From: Microbacterium sp.
GTDB taxonomy: Bacteria; Actinomycetota; Actinomycetes; Actinomycetales; Microbacteriaceae
Reading direction: 5' to 3'
Assembly: GCA_017306415.1 (NCBI GenBank)
Contig: JAFKIL010000001.1
Coordinates: 682,001-746,000 of the forward strand
DNA: 64,000 bases
Positions 43,980 through 54,772 of this stretch are shown here, in pieces. Numbering within the stretch: the stretch's first letter is position 1; every line of letters begins with the position of its first letter. The notes under the pieces are model-generated. The model ran no database searches, was not told where the DNA came from, and worked only from the letters and a program-made list of their open reading frames with translations. Made by a program: the position numbers and the translations under genes.

Positions 43980-46454
43980 ATGGCGGGCGACGAGCAGCTG
44001 GTGCGCATCGGCGGTCGACGGCTGCGTCTGACGAATCTCGAGAAGGTCCTGTACCCCGAGACCGGCACCACCAAAGGGGAGGTGATCGACTACTACACCC
44101 GCATCGCCCCGTTGCTCATCCCCCACGTCGCCGGCCGTCCCGTGACCCGCAAACGCTGGCCGGAAGGGGTCGACGGCGAGCCGTTCTTCGCGAAGGACCT
44201 CGAACGCGGCGCCCCCTCGTGGGTGCACCGCATTCCCATCGACCACTCGACCGGCGCGAAGGACTATCCGCTCGTCGGCGACGTGCCGACCCTCGTGTAT
44301 CTCGCCCAGGTCGCCAGCCTCGAGTTGCACGTGCCGCAGTGGCGGTTCACCCCTGAGGGCGGCAGGGGGAACCCGGACCGGATCGTGCTCGACCTCGACC
44401 CGGGCCCCGGCACCGGGCTGGCCGAATGCGCCCAGGTCGCCACCTGGGCACGCGAGATCCTCATGGGCATGGGGCTGGAGCCGTATCCCGTGACGAGCGG
44501 GAGCAAGGGCATCCACCTGTACGCGGGCCTGCCCGGATCGCAGACGAGCGACGAGGTCTCGTCCGTCGCCCGTGAGCTGGCGCGCGCCATCGAGGCCGAT
44601 CATCCCGACCTCGTCGTCAGCCAGATGGCCAAGTCCGCCCGCCCGGGTCGCGTCTTCATCGACTGGAGCCAGAACAACGGGTCGAAGACGACGATCGCTC
44701 CGTATTCGCTCCGGGGACGGGCGCACCCGACCGTGGCGGCCCCACGCACGTGGGACGAACTCGACGACCCGGGACTGCGACATCTGCTCTTCGACCAGGT
44801 CCTGATGCGCGCCGAGGCCGTCGGAGACCCGATGGCGCCGCTCGGCTTCCGCGCGGGCGGACGGTTCGACGCGACCGGCCCGCTCTCGGCCTACATCGCC
44901 AAGCGCAGCGCCGAGCGGACACCCGAACCCGTGCCCGAGAATCCGCTCGCCGCCGCGACGAAGCCGGGAGACCGGCCGCGGTTCGTGATCCAGGAGCACC
45001 ATGCGTCGCGCCTGCACTGGGACTTCCGCCTCGAGCACGACGGCGTCTTCGTGAGCTGGGCGGTGCCGCGCGGCGTGCCCGCGACGAGCGGACGCAACAA
45101 CCTCGCCGTCATGACCGAGGACCATCCGCTCGAGTACGGCTCCTTCGAGGGGACCATCCCGCGCGGCGAATACGGTGGCGGGACGGTGACGATCTGGGAT
45201 GACGGCCGGTACGACCTCGAGAAGTGGCGCGACGACGAGATCATCCTCACCGCGGAGGGACGCCCCGGCGGCCCGCTCGGGCGGGTCCGGCTGGCGTTGA
45301 TCCGCACCGACGGCTCCGGCGAGAAGTCCACGTGGCTGCTGCATCGCATGAAGACGGATGCCGAGGGCCGGCCGCAGCCCGACGGAGAGGTCGTCGAGCC
45401 GTCCGTCCAGGCGGACGAGCCGTCCGCCTCGGCCGAGGACCCGATGTCGGCGAGAACCCCCCGCATCTCGGCGGAGCCGGCATCGGCCCGGCCCGTCAAG
45501 CCGATGCTGTCGACCTCGGCGACGCCGGGCATCGCGACGGAGTCCGCGCGGCGCTGGGGAGCCTGGGCGGAGGTCAAGTGGGACGGGATTCGCGCGATCG
45601 GCGTGTGGGACGGCTCCCGGCTGCGGCTCTTCGCCCGCAGCGGCACGGACGTGACCGCCCGCTACCCGGAGCTCACCGCGGAGGACCCCGGCCTGTCGGC
45701 GACGGCGGCGGTTCTCGACGGCGAGATCGTGGCGCTCGACACGCAAGGCCGGCCGAGCTTCACCCGCCTGCAGAATCGTATGCATCTCACCAAGCCCCGT
45801 GAGATCGCGGCCGAGTCGCAGCGCACGCCGGTCCGGTACCACCTGTTCGACGTCGTCGAGCTGGACGGGAAGGACGTCTCGTCCCTTCCACTCTCCCAGC
45901 GCCGAGAGCTCCTCGAGGACGTCGCCGCGACCGCCATCGCACCGATCGTCGTCCCCCCGGTCTTCGACGACGTCGGCGCCGCCCTGGCTGCGAGCCGCCG
46001 GTTTGGGCTCGAAGGCATCGTGGTGAAGAACCCCGGCTCCCCCTATCGACGCGGCATCCGCTCGGAGAGCTGGCTCAAGGTCAAGCTCACCCACACGCAG
46101 GAGGTCGTGATCGGCGGCATCCGCCCCGGACGAGGCGGGCGGAGGGGGTCCATCGGCTCACTCCTCGTCGGGATCCCCGGCCCGTCCGGGATCCAGTACG
46201 CGGGCAGGGTCGGGTCGGGTTTCAGCGAGTCGACGCTCGCGCGTCTGGATGCCGTGCTGACCCCGTTGCGATCGGACACGGATCCGTTCGTCGGCGTCCC
46301 CGCCGCGGACGCGTCCGACGCGCTCTGGGTCCTGCCGGAGCTCGTCGGCGAGGTCGAGTACGCCGAGCTCACCCCCGGCGGCATCCTGCGTCACGCGCGC
46401 TGGCGCGGCCTGCGGCCGGACAAATCCCCGCGCGACGTCCGCCGGGAGGAGTGA
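43980..46454 (+). CDS. ligD: Multifunctional DNA ligase LigD (POL-PE-LIG)
   Basis: An 824-residue LigD in the mycobacterial order. The POL domain (about 15-290) has LDLDPGPGTG with the metal aspartates and PVTSGSKGIHLYA. The 3'-phosphoesterase domain carries LHWDFRLEHDG (H346, D348, R350). The ATP-dependent ligase domain has the adenylated lysine K533 in VKWDGIR, then DGEIVALD and LEGIVVKNP. It fills, trims and seals double-strand breaks with Ku. ATG 43980 is preferred (GGAGAGGA 8 bases upstream); ATG 43962 is possible. Confidence 0.97.
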   Translation: MAGDEQLVRIGGRRLRLTNLEKVLYPETGTTKGEVIDYYTRIAPLLIPHVAGRPVTRKRWPEGVDGEPFFAKDLERGAPSWVHRIPIDHSTGAKDYPLVGDVPTLVYLAQVASLELHVPQWRFTPEGGRGNPDRIVLDLDPGPGTGLAECAQVATWAREILMGMGLEPYPVTSGSKGIHLYAGLPGSQTSDEVSSVARELARAIEADHPDLVVSQMAKSARPGRVFIDWSQNNGSKTTIAPYSLRGRAHPTVAAPRTWDELDDPGLRHLLFDQVLMRAEAVGDPMAPLGFRAGGRFDATGPLSAYIAKRSAERTPEPVPENPLAAATKPGDRPRFVIQEHHASRLHWDFRLEHDGVFVSWAVPRGVPATSGRNNLAVMTEDHPLEYGSFEGTIPRGEYGGGTVTIWDDGRYDLEKWRDDEIILTAEGRPGGPLGRVRLALIRTDGSGEKSTWLLHRMKTDAEGRPQPDGEVVEPSVQADEPSASAEDPMSARTPRISAEPASARPVKPMLSTSATPGIATESARRWGAWAEVKWDGIRAIGVWDGSRLRLFARSGTDVTARYPELTAEDPGLSATAAVLDGEIVALDTQGRPSFTRLQNRMHLTKPREIAAESQRTPVRYHLFDVVELDGKDVSSLPLSQRRELLEDVAATAIAPIVVPPVFDDVGAALAASRRFGLEGIVVKNPGSPYRRGIRSESWLKVKLTHTQEVVIGGIRPGRGGRRGSIGSLLVGIPGPSGIQYAGRVGSGFSESTLARLDAVLTPLRSDTDPFVGVPAADASDALWVLPELVGEVEYAELTPGGILRHARWRGLRPDKSPRDVRREE

Positions 46455-46462
46455 GCGCTCCG

Positions 46463-47371
46463 CTAGACGTGAGCGTCGTTCTCGACGTGACCGGACGGCT
46501 CGATCTGGAACGTCGAGTGCTCGACGTCGAAGTGCTGGGCGAGGCATCCCTGCAGCTGCGTGAGGATGCGGCCCGCGCCCCCGTCCCGCAGAGCGTTCTC
46601 GTCCACCACGACGTGAGCACTGAAGACGGGGGCTCCCCGCGTGAGCTGCCACACGTGCACGTCGTGCACGTCGCGCACACCCGCCGTGGACAGGATGTGA
46701 TCACGGATCTCCTGCACGTGCATCCCCTTCGGTGCTCCCTCGCTCAGCACGGAGGCGACCTCGCGCAGCAGTCCGACGGCGCGGGGGACGATCATCGCGG
46801 CGATGAGAAGGGACGCGATCGCGTCGGCCGGCATCCAGCCCGTCACGAGGATGACGATCGCCGCGACGATGACGGCGGCCGACCCGATGAGATCGCCCAT
46901 CACCTCGAGGTACGCGCCACGGACGTTGATGCTGCGCCGCTGGGCGGCGCTGAGCAGCCACATCGCGACCGCGTTCGCACACAGTCCGATGACCGCGACG
47001 ATGAGCATCGCGCCGCCCGCGACCTCGAGCTCCCCCGGGTGGACGAGCCGCAGGATCGCCTCGACCGCCACCCACACGGACAGGACGATCAGGATGACGC
47101 CGTTGGCGAGCGCACCGAACACCTCCGCGCGCTGGTAGCCGAACGTGCGCCGATCGTTCGCCGGGCGCGCCGCTACGGCACTCGCGATGAGAGCGATGAC
47201 GAGGGCCGCGGCATCCGTGAACATGTGCACCGCGTCCGCGAGCAGCGCGAGGGAGCCGGACAGCACGGCCCCGACGATCTGGACGACCATCACGGTCGAC
47301 GTGATGCCGAGAGACAGCGCGAGCAGCCGACGGTTGTCGGACCCGCGCACTCCCGCGGCGTGATCGTGCAT
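46463..47371 (-). CDS. Cation diffusion facilitator (CzcD/ZitB-like)
   Basis: A 302-residue CDF metal/H+ antiporter with six helices. HMFTDAAALVIAL carries the first metal ligands (H and D in the HxxxD motif of helix 2), and YLEVMGDLIGSAAVIVA carries the helix 5 D. The C-terminal cytoplasmic domain has VRDVHDVHVWQLTRGAPVFSAHVVV. It exports Zn, Cd or Co. It is unrelated in position to the CDF fragment at 21822. It is convergent with ligD 8 bp away. Confidence 0.93.
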   Translation of the reverse strand: MHDHAAGVRGSDNRRLLALSLGITSTVMVVQIVGAVLSGSLALLADAVHMFTDAAALVIALIASAVAARPANDRRTFGYQRAEVFGALANGVILIVLSVWVAVEAILRLVHPGELEVAGGAMLIVAVIGLCANAVAMWLLSAAQRRSINVRGAYLEVMGDLIGSAAVIVAAIVILVTGWMPADAIASLLIAAMIVPRAVGLLREVASVLSEGAPKGMHVQEIRDHILSTAGVRDVHDVHVWQLTRGAPVFSAHVVVDENALRDGGAGRILTQLQGCLAQHFDVEHSTFQIEPSGHVENDAHV

Positions 47372-47471
47372 GAGGCCAGGGTAGGCCCCGCGAGCACACG
47401 CCCGGCGGGGACTCACCTACTCGGGAATGATCGTGATTCTCACGCTCATCCGCCGCCCGCAGCGGAACGGG

Positions 47472-48089
47472 TCAGAGACCGGCCAGCAGCGGCGCGAGCT
47501 CGCGGAAGGCCCGCGCGCGATGGGACGCGACGGACTTCTCCGCATCCGTCCACTCTCCGACCGTGCGCTCGGCGGTGGGGTCCTGACCGTCGGGGATGAA
47601 GATCGGGTCGTAGCCGAAGCCGCCCGCACCCCGCGCGCCGGGGGCGATCCGCCCGGGCCAGACGCCCTCGACGACGTGCTCGGAGCCGCCAGGGGTGACC
47701 ATCGCGATCACCGACACGAAGTGCGCCCCGCGGTGCGGATCGGGGATGTCCGAGATCTGGTCGAGGAGAAGGTGGAGGTTGGCGACGGGATCCTTCGCAT
47801 GGCCCGCCCAATAGGCGGAGAAGATCCCCGGCGATCCGCCCAGGACATCGACGCAGATCCCGGAGTCGTCTGCGAACGCCGTCCGCCCCGCGTGGGCCGC
47901 CGCCGCGCGCGCCTTGATGAGCGCGTTCTCGGCGAACGAGACCCCGTCCTCGACGGGTTCGGGCCCGTCGTAGCCGATCAGGACGAGGTCGGGCCGCGTC
48001 GCGGCCACGATCGCGCCGAACTCGGCCACCTTGTGCGGATTGTGGGTGGCCAGCACCAGCTCGCGCGCGGGCTGGCGGCGCTCAGGCAC
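47472..48089 (-). CDS. rdgB: Non-canonical purine NTP pyrophosphatase RdgB/HAM1
   Basis: A 205-residue ITP/XTP pyrophosphatase that removes deaminated purine nucleotides from the pool. [10 protein letters not shown] binds the base, [14 protein letters not shown] and [19 protein letters not shown] carry acidic metal residues, and [12 protein letters not shown] is the family signature. GTG 48089 overlaps the rph stop, so it is translated from the murI-rph-rdgB message. Confidence 0.95.
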   Translation of the reverse strand: MPERRQPARELVLATHNPHKVAEFGAIVAATRPDLVLIGYDGPEPVEDGVSFAENALIKARAAAAHAGRTAFADDSGICVDVLGGSPGIFSAYWAGHAKDPVANLHLLLDQISDIPDPHRGAHFVSVIAMVTPGGSEHVVEGVWPGRIAPGARGAGGFGYDPIFIPDGQDPTAERTVGEWTDAEKSVASHRARAFRELAPLLAGL

Positions 48090-48828
48090 CGGTCGTGCCC
48101 TCGAGGGCCGCGGACTGGAGATCGCGCAGCTGCCCGCATCCGGCCACGCCGAGCGCGAGCAGGGCGTCGAGCTCCGACTTGTCGAACGGCGCGCCCTCGG
48201 CGGTCCCCTGCACCTCGACGAACAGGCCACGACCCGTGACCACGACGTTCATGTCGGTCTCGGCGCGTACGTCCTCGACGTACGCGAGGTCGAGCATGGG
48301 CTCACCGTCGATGATGCCGACCGACACCGCGGCGACCGAGTCGAAGAGGACCTTCGCCTTCTGCCCGATGAACTTCTTGCCGCGGCCCCACTCGATGGCG
48401 TCAGCGAGGGCGACATATGCGCCGGTGATGGCGGCCGTGCGGGTCCCGCCGTCGGCCTGCAGCACATCGCAGTCGATCACGATCGTGTTCTCGCCGAGGG
48501 CCTTCGTGTCGACGACGGCGCGCAGCGCGCGGCCGATCAGCCGGGAGATCTCGTGGGTGCGGCCGCCGATGCGTCCCTTCACCGATTCGCGGTCGTTGCG
48601 GTCGTTCGTCGCCCGCGGCAGCATGGCGTACTCGGCGGTCACCCAGCCCTTGCCCTTCCCCGTGAGCCAGCGCGGCACGCCGTTCGTGAACGACGCCGTG
48701 CAGAGCACCTTCGTGTTGCCGAAGCTGATGAGCGCCGAGCCCTCGGCCTGAGTGCTCCAGCCGCGTTCGATGGTGATGGGTCGCAGCTGATCGACGGCAC
48801 GGCCGTCCGCACGGGTGATGTCGGTCAT
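48082..48828 (-). CDS. rph: Ribonuclease PH
   Basis: A 248-residue phosphorolytic 3'-exonuclease for tRNA maturation. It shows the [16 protein letters not shown]-type start (as [19 protein letters not shown]), [16 protein letters not shown], the conserved [17 protein letters not shown] core (here [19 protein letters not shown]), and [18 protein letters not shown] phosphate loop residues. It lies between murI and rdgB. Confidence 0.96.
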   Translation of the reverse strand: MTDITRADGRAVDQLRPITIERGWSTQAEGSALISFGNTKVLCTASFTNGVPRWLTGKGKGWVTAEYAMLPRATNDRNDRESVKGRIGGRTHEISRLIGRALRAVVDTKALGENTIVIDCDVLQADGGTRTAAITGAYVALADAIEWGRGKKFIGQKAKVLFDSVAAVSVGIIDGEPMLDLAYVEDVRAETDMNVVVTGRGLFVEVQGTAEGAPFDKSELDALLALGVAGCGQLRDLQSAALEGTTGA

Positions 48829-48865
48829 TTCTCTCCTCTGACGGGGTCTTGCACGACGGGGAGCC

Positions 48866-49684
48866 TCACCGAGGCAGGTCTATGGCGCCGGTCTGGACCA
48901 GGCGGACGTCGCGCACCTCACGGCCCATCAGGCGGTGCGCCAGCCGCACGAACTCATCGGCGGAGTCGCCGGTGGCCTCGTACACGTGCGACGCCACCGC
49001 GTCGGCCGGCGCGAGCAGGTCGCGGGACACCAGCTGGCGGTACACGTCCTTCGCCGTCTCCGTGTCGCTCGAGACGAGCGACACGTCGGGACCCATGACG
49101 TAGCTGATCGCCCCTTCGAGGAAGGGGTAGTGGGTGCAGCCCAGAACGAGCGTATCGACACCCGCGTGGCGGAGGGGGGCCAGATACTCCTCCGCGACCG
49201 CCAGCACCTCGGGCGTGTCGGTGACGCCGGCCTCCACGAACTCCACGAACCGCGGACACGCAGCCGCGAGCACGGTCAGGCTCTCGTTCACCCCGAGCAT
49301 GTCCTGGTAGACACCGGAGCCGATCGTCCCCTCCGTGCCGATCACGCCGATCCGCCCGTTCCGTGTGGTCGAGTTCGCCGTCCGCACCGCGGGGCCGATC
49401 ACCTCGACGACGGGGACGTCGTACCGCTCGCGGGCATCGCGCAGCACGGCGGCCGACGCGGTGTTGCACGCGATCACGAGCATCTTCACGCCCTCGTCGA
49501 CGAGCGCGTCGAGGACCTCGATCGAGTAGCGCCGGACGTCGGCGATCGGCTTGGGTCCGTACGGCGAATGCGCCGTGTCACCGACATAGAGGACGGACTC
49601 GCGCGGCAGCAGCGCCGAAACCGCCCTGGCGACCGTCAGACCTCCCACGCCGGAGTCGAAGATGCCGATGGGCGCGTGGTTCAC
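48866..49684 (-). CDS. murI: Glutamate racemase
   Basis: A 272-residue MurI supplying D-glutamate for peptidoglycan. [17 protein letters not shown] is the N-terminal signature. The two catalytic cysteines are C73 in [10 protein letters not shown] and C183 in [13 protein letters not shown] 49684 is chosen because longer readings lack family similarity. It leads the murI-rph-rdgB group. Confidence 0.96.
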   Translation of the reverse strand: MNHAPIGIFDSGVGGLTVARAVSALLPRESVLYVGDTAHSPYGPKPIADVRRYSIEVLDALVDEGVKMLVIACNTASAAVLRDARERYDVPVVEVIGPAVRTANSTTRNGRIGVIGTEGTIGSGVYQDMLGVNESLTVLAAACPRFVEFVEAGVTDTPEVLAVAEEYLAPLRHAGVDTLVLGCTHYPFLEGAISYVMGPDVSLVSSDTETAKDVYRQLVSRDLLAPADAVASHVYEATGDSADEFVRLAHRLMGREVRDVRLVQTGAIDLPR

Positions 49685-49769
49685 GGTGACCCAGCCTACC
49701 CGCGCACAGCCGGACCGATGGCGGTGACGGCGAGGTCGGGTCGTCCGGCCCGTCGGTAGAGTGGCGCTC

Positions 49770-51098
49770 ATGACGGAGCACAGCACCGCACTCCACACCG
49801 ACCGGTACGAGCTCACCATGCTGGAGGCGGCGCTCCGCGATGGAACGGCCGGGCGCCGGTGCGTCTTCGAACTGTTCGCGCGTCGACTGTCGGGCGGTCG
49901 CCGGTTCGGCGTGGTCGCGGGGACGGGTCGCCTCCTGACACTCATCCGCGACTTCCGTTTCGGGGAGAGCGAGCTGCGCTATCTGCGCGACGAGAAGGTC
50001 GTGGATGCGGCGACCGTCGCCTTCCTGGAGGACTACCGCTTCTCGGGCTCGATCACGGGGTACCGGGAGGGCGAGCTGTTCTTCCCGGGATCGCCCATCC
50101 TGACGGTGGAGGGGACGTTCGCCGAAGCCGTCATCCTGGAGACGCTCGCGCTCAGCGTGCTGAACCACGACTCGGCGGTCGCGACGGCTGCGGCGCGGAT
50201 GTCGATCGCCGCGGGCGACCGACCCTTGGCCGAGATGGGTTCGCGTCGCGCGGGAGAGCAGTCGGCGGTTGCCGCCGCACGCGCGGCCTACGTGGTCGGG
50301 TTCGGCGCCACGAGCAATCTCGAGGCGGGCCGCGTATGGGGCATCCCGACCATGGGCACGGCCGCGCACGCGTTCACGCTCCTGCACGACACCGAAGAAC
50401 AGGCGTTCCGCTCTCAGATCGAGGCGCTCGGCGTCGGCACGACGCTCCTCATCGACACGTACGACATCCCGCGCGGGGTCGAGACCGCCGTCCGCGTCGC
50501 GGGCCCGTCGCTGGGCGGTGTCCGGATCGACTCCGGCGACCTTCCGATCGTCGCCGCCGAGGTCCGCGCCCAGCTCGATGCGCTGGGCGCCACGTCCACG
50601 AGGATCACGGTCACCAGCGACCTCGACGAGTACGCGATCGCCGCGCTCGCCGCATCGCCGGTCGACGCCTACGGGGTCGGCACGTCGGTCGTGACCGGAT
50701 CCGGCACCCCGACGGCCGGCATGGTGTACAAGCTCGTGGCCCGGCAATCCTCCGACGAGGGATGGGTCGCGGTCGCGAAGACGTCGACCGACAAGGCTTC
50801 GAAGGGCGGCCGCAAGTCCGCGTTCCGCACCCTCGACGGCGGCACGGCCACGAGCGAACTGATCGCCGTCGCCGACGGGTTCGAGCAGATCGCCACGGGC
50901 GCCCAGCATCCCGATGCCCGGCCTCTGCAGGTCCCTCTCGTCGTCGCGGGAGACATCGACACCGCCCACGAAGGGCCGGTCGGGGTATCGGCGGCGCGCG
51001 CGCACCACGCGCGCGTGCGGGAGGAGCTGCCCGTGCAGGCGCTCGCTCTCAGTCGTTCCGATCCGGCGATACCGACCGTCTACGCCGACGTGGCCTGA
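49770..51098 (+). CDS. pncB: Nicotinate phosphoribosyltransferase
   Basis: A 442-residue NAPRTase that salvages nicotinate into [16 protein letters not shown] marks the start, GSPILTVEG and [24 protein letters not shown] the active-site loop, [24 protein letters not shown], and GVGTSVVTG the PRPP-binding region. Many actinobacterial homologues carry TH where this has AG after SRR. ATG 49770 is favoured over a GTG at 49761. Confidence 0.95.
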   Translation: MTEHSTALHTDRYELTMLEAALRDGTAGRRCVFELFARRLSGGRRFGVVAGTGRLLTLIRDFRFGESELRYLRDEKVVDAATVAFLEDYRFSGSITGYREGELFFPGSPILTVEGTFAEAVILETLALSVLNHDSAVATAAARMSIAAGDRPLAEMGSRRAGEQSAVAAARAAYVVGFGATSNLEAGRVWGIPTMGTAAHAFTLLHDTEEQAFRSQIEALGVGTTLLIDTYDIPRGVETAVRVAGPSLGGVRIDSGDLPIVAAEVRAQLDALGATSTRITVTSDLDEYAIAALAASPVDAYGVGTSVVTGSGTPTAGMVYKLVARQSSDEGWVAVAKTSTDKASKGGRKSAFRTLDGGTATSELIAVADGFEQIATGAQHPDARPLQVPLVVAGDIDTAHEGPVGVSAARAHHARVREELPVQALALSRSDPAIPTVYADVA

Positions 51099-51365
51099 TC
51101 AGCGCTGCAGGGACTCGTAGATCTCCTTGCAGGTCGGGCACACGGGGAACTTCTCCGGATCCCTACCCGGTGTCCATTTCTTCCCGCAGAGCGCGCGCAC
51201 CGGCTTGCCGGTGATCGCGGACTCGAGGATCTTCTCCTTCTTGACGTAGTGGGAGAAGCGCTCATGATCGCCCGGTTCGATGTTCTCCTCGCGGACGAGC
51301 TCTTCGAGCTCTCGGTCGAGGGTGGCAAGACCCCCCGGGTCCGGGCTGTCGATCGGGGTGCTCAT
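51099..51365 (-). CDS. DUF3039 protein with CxxC motif
   Basis: An 88-residue conserved actinobacterial protein (DUF3039): ELEELVREENIEPGDHERFSHYVKKEKI, then VRALCGKKWTPGRDPEKFPVCPTCKEIYE. The three cysteines (C near 60 and the CPTC pair) and nearby His suggest a small zinc ribbon. The function is unknown. It ends directly against the convergent pncB stop. Confidence 0.92.
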   Translation of the reverse strand: MSTPIDSPDPGGLATLDRELEELVREENIEPGDHERFSHYVKKEKILESAITGKPVRALCGKKWTPGRDPEKFPVCPTCKEIYESLQR

Positions 51366-51424
51366 GGTGGCCCAGTCTAGCCGCGGACGACGTTCACGGG
51401 TCCGATGCGGCGGTCCGGATCGGC

Positions 51425-52993
51425 TCAGCCCGACTCGGCGAACTCCATCAGCCGACCGCCGCGTCGTTCGAAGGCGAGTGAGCCGACTGCGACGCCGACG
51501 AGCAGGACAGCGAGACCGATGGCGATCCCTCCCCACATGCCCAGCGCGGCATAGGAGATGTCGTGGGACATCGCGAGCCACGCCCACCACAGACTCGGGG
51601 CAGCGACCACGATCGCACCGAGAAGCACGACCGCCTGGGTGATCGGAGCCGACGAGCCGACGCGTTCGGGCTGCTGGAACGGGCTCTCTCCTGGCCGTGA
51701 CACCGCGTACGGGGCCACGGCGGAGGAGATGCTCGACAGGCCGAGGCCGCCGAGGAACAGACTGGCGCAGACGCCGACCATGGCGGGCAGGAGGGCCCAC
51801 CGTCCGTGCAGGGAGATGGCGAGCGGAATGCACACGGCCAAGACGGGGAGGCCGATCAACAGCATGGGGACGATGCGACCCAGCCGGTCGGCGACGCCGC
51901 GTGTGCCGCTCGCGATGTGCAGCCAGACGGCGGTGGAATCGTAGGCGAGATCGTTGTGCGGGAGCCATCCGAAGAACAGGGCGACGATCGGCACCGGAAC
52001 CAGCACGACATAGGCGAAGGGCACGCCCGCGATGAGGAGGGGGACCATGGCCAACAGTGCGGCGATCGGCACGATGAGCAGGTTCATCAGGTAGCGCGGA
52101 TCGCGCAGCCAGTAGACGAGACTGCGCGCGGCGACAGCACCACCGGCGTTCCCGGGGGCGACCGCGAACCATCCGAGGCCGCTGCGTTCGCGGCCCGACT
52201 CGGGCCGCTCGGTAGAGGTGAGGACACGCTGCACGATCCATGCCCACGCGGCTCCGAGGAGGGCCACCGACGCCACCGCGACGACGAGACTGAGCCACGC
52301 GGAGGCATCCCCCGCGGCCACACGCGCCGGCAGCGCCCATGCCGCGCCGAGCGGCGTGTCGGCCAGGATGTCGGCGGCCTGGGCGAGCTGCGACGGGACC
52401 CGTCCACCCCACTGCAGCGACGCGAGGAACAGGCCGACGGGAACGACGACCACCAGGATCGCGAGGATGAAGAGCCCCGTGAGCTCCCGTGATCGTCGTC
52501 CGCGGAGGAACATCGCGACCAGGGCCATGCAGACGCGGGCGAGCAGGCCGCAGGTCACCACGCCCAGGACGACCCCGACCGCGCTCGCGACCCACGGCAC
52601 CTCGTGCGCCGTCCAGACGATCACCAGGCACACGCCCAACGCGACCAGGCCGAGGATGGGGACGCTCATCAGACCCGCGAGGGCGAGCAGCGACGCCAGC
52701 GACGCCGGACGGACGTCGAACAGGACGAACCGGCGGGGATCCAACGGGTCGACCGCGCCCGCGATCAGCGGGGCGGCGACGAAGCCGGCGGTGAGCGCTG
52801 AACCGGCGAGCACCGTGACGACGAACGCCACCTCCGTCGGCGCCGACCGCAGCGTGAGCAGACCCCAGCATCCCGCCCCCGTCGCGAGCGCGAGCAGGAC
52901 GAACACGACCACCGTGCGAACGACGTGCGACGGATCTCCGCGCAGCGCGCCGACGAGCAGCGTCGCCCTCAGCCGGAGAATGTGTGCAGCCAC
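51425..52993 (-). CDS. ABC-2-type exporter permease
   Basis: A 522-residue integral membrane protein with about 12 hydrophobic segments arranged as two related halves. It starts at GTG 52993 within the 3' end of the ATPase gene (25-base overlap). It has no recognisable substrate-binding domain. With the ATPase it should form an exporter; related two-gene systems move lipids, peptides or antibiotics, and nothing here selects among them. Confidence 0.86.
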   Translation of the reverse strand: MAAHILRLRATLLVGALRGDPSHVVRTVVVFVLLALATGAGCWGLLTLRSAPTEVAFVVTVLAGSALTAGFVAAPLIAGAVDPLDPRRFVLFDVRPASLASLLALAGLMSVPILGLVALGVCLVIVWTAHEVPWVASAVGVVLGVVTCGLLARVCMALVAMFLRGRRSRELTGLFILAILVVVVPVGLFLASLQWGGRVPSQLAQAADILADTPLGAAWALPARVAAGDASAWLSLVVAVASVALLGAAWAWIVQRVLTSTERPESGRERSGLGWFAVAPGNAGGAVAARSLVYWLRDPRYLMNLLIVPIAALLAMVPLLIAGVPFAYVVLVPVPIVALFFGWLPHNDLAYDSTAVWLHIASGTRGVADRLGRIVPMLLIGLPVLAVCIPLAISLHGRWALLPAMVGVCASLFLGGLGLSSISSAVAPYAVSRPGESPFQQPERVGSSAPITQAVVLLGAIVVAAPSLWWAWLAMSHDISYAALGMWGGIAIGLAVLLVGVAVGSLAFERRGGRLMEFAESG

Positions 52994-54705
52994 TCCAGCC
53001 CCTCCACGTCGCTGAGACCGCCGGCGAGCTCGATGAACCGCTGCTCCAAGGTGAGCTCGCCGCGCACGTCGTCGACGGTGCCCTCGGCCAGGACCTGGCC
53101 CGCGACGATCACCGCGACGCGCGAGCACACTCGCTCGACCAGATCCATTCCGTGGCTGGACAGGATCACGGTGCCGCCGTGAGCGACGTAGGCCGAGAGG
53201 ATCTCGAGGATCACCGAGCTCGAGACCGGATCGACCGCCTCGAACGGCTCGTCGAGGACCAGCAGCCGCGGCGAGTGGATCATCGCGCCCGCCAGCATCA
53301 CCTTCTTGGTCATGCCGGCTGAGTAGTCCGACACCGGGCGCCCGAGCGCGTCCGCGAGGTCGAAGGCACGGGCCAGATCGGCGGCACGGCTCTCGACGAC
53401 CGCGGAGTCGAGTCCGCGCAGGACGCCGCAGTAATAGAGCAGCTGACGGCCGGTGAGTCGGTCGAAGGTGCGCAGTCGATCGGGAAGGACTCCCATCAGC
53501 CGCTTGGCGTCTCGAGGACGTGAACCCGCATCGACGCCGTTGACGGAGATCTCACCGCGATCCGGCTGCAGGAGTCCCGCGATCATCGACAGCGTCGTGG
53601 TCTTCCCCGCGCCGTTCGGTCCGACGAGGCCGTAGAACGTACCCGCAGGAACCGTGAGATCGATGCCGTCGACCGCCCGCGTGTCACCGAAGGACTTCGT
53701 CACGCCACGCACCCGCAGGGCCGGGACGTCAGCGTCCACCACCACGGCCGGGCCGGGTGCGACGTCGGGAGCGACGAGCGCGGAATCCGGGTCGACGACG
53801 GCCTGGTCGTCTGCGCTCCCCTGAGCCTCCTCGACCGGGAGGACCTCGTCGTGCGCGACGTCGACGGGAGCCGCCTCGACACGGTCGACGACGGCCACCC
53901 CTGTGGCGACGTCCGTCTCCTCGACCTCGGCGCGCGGCTCTGCGGGTGACGACGTGCCGACGGATGTCGCGTCGGCTGTGTCGACGTCGACGGATGCGGG
54001 AGCGACGTTCTCGGCGTCCGCCGACGACGTCTGCACGGCGCCGCCGTCGGAGGGGACGGACGCCTCGCTCTTGCGGGCGGAGTCAGGGGTCACCGCCGGA
54101 TCAACGGCGGGGGCGGGCAACGGCGGCATCGGGGGGACGACGACACCGTCGATCGCCGCGGGCGCGCCCGTCACATCGGCCGGGAGCGGAGGCGGCGGAC
54201 CGGGCGCGACGGGACTCTTCGCCGAGGGAGCTGAGCGGGGCTTGCGCGGTCGTGGGGATGCGGAGGGCGGCTTCGGAGCGACGGGCTTCCGGGGAGCGCT
54301 CGACGACTTCGTCGTGGACGTCGCCGGGGCGACCTCGCCGGTCGACGATGTTTCCGACGTGGAAGGGGTCGCAGGCTTCCGCGGAGCCGCGGGCTTCCGC
54401 GCCTGCGTGCGAGGGGCGGGACGGGACGCCGGCTCTCCCCCGGCAGGTTCACTGGCAGCCGACGCTGCGTTCCGGGCCGGTGACGGCACGCTCGCGCGCG
54501 GGGCGCGAGGTGCACGAGGAGTGCGAGGAGTGCCGGCCGGCCGATCAGACGCCGTCGACGGCACTGCGTCGCCGTCGGTTCTGGCGGCCGCCGCCGACGA
54601 CACCGCGCGGGGCGCGGTCCGCCCCGCCCCGGCGGCCTTCGGGCCACGCTCTCCGGCGGCATCGTCGTCACGCGGATCCTGCGGCACGGAGGGGGAGGCT
54701 GTCAC
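52969..54705 (-). CDS. ABC exporter ATPase with long low-complexity N-terminal head
   Basis: A 578-residue protein. Residues 1 to about 325 are Pro/Ala/Ser/Arg/Asp-rich low-complexity sequence with repeats such as TPRTPRAPRAPRA and RKPAAPRKPATP, a basic first half and an acidic second half. Residues 328-560 are an ABC ATPase: LRVRGVTKSFGDTRAVDGID, Walker A GPNGAGKTT, signature YSAGMTKKV and Walker B LLVLDEPFEAVDP. Normal ATPases of this class are 230-330 residues. The head is in frame from a GTG at 54705; an internal start cannot be ruled out. Confidence 0.88.
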   Translation of the reverse strand: MTASPSVPQDPRDDDAAGERGPKAAGAGRTAPRAVSSAAAARTDGDAVPSTASDRPAGTPRTPRAPRAPRASVPSPARNAASAASEPAGGEPASRPAPRTQARKPAAPRKPATPSTSETSSTGEVAPATSTTKSSSAPRKPVAPKPPSASPRPRKPRSAPSAKSPVAPGPPPPLPADVTGAPAAIDGVVVPPMPPLPAPAVDPAVTPDSARKSEASVPSDGGAVQTSSADAENVAPASVDVDTADATSVGTSSPAEPRAEVEETDVATGVAVVDRVEAAPVDVAHDEVLPVEEAQGSADDQAVVDPDSALVAPDVAPGPAVVVDADVPALRVRGVTKSFGDTRAVDGIDLTVPAGTFYGLVGPNGAGKTTTLSMIAGLLQPDRGEISVNGVDAGSRPRDAKRLMGVLPDRLRTFDRLTGRQLLYYCGVLRGLDSAVVESRAADLARAFDLADALGRPVSDYSAGMTKKVMLAGAMIHSPRLLVLDEPFEAVDPVSSSVILEILSAYVAHGGTVILSSHGMDLVERVCSRVAVIVAGQVLAEGTVDDVRGELTLEQRFIELAGGLSDVEGLEWLHTFSG

Positions 54706-54772
54706 CGGACCACGGTATCAAGCGCACCCGATCGTGACATCAGACTCGCGATGTACGGGCGATGCGGCGATA

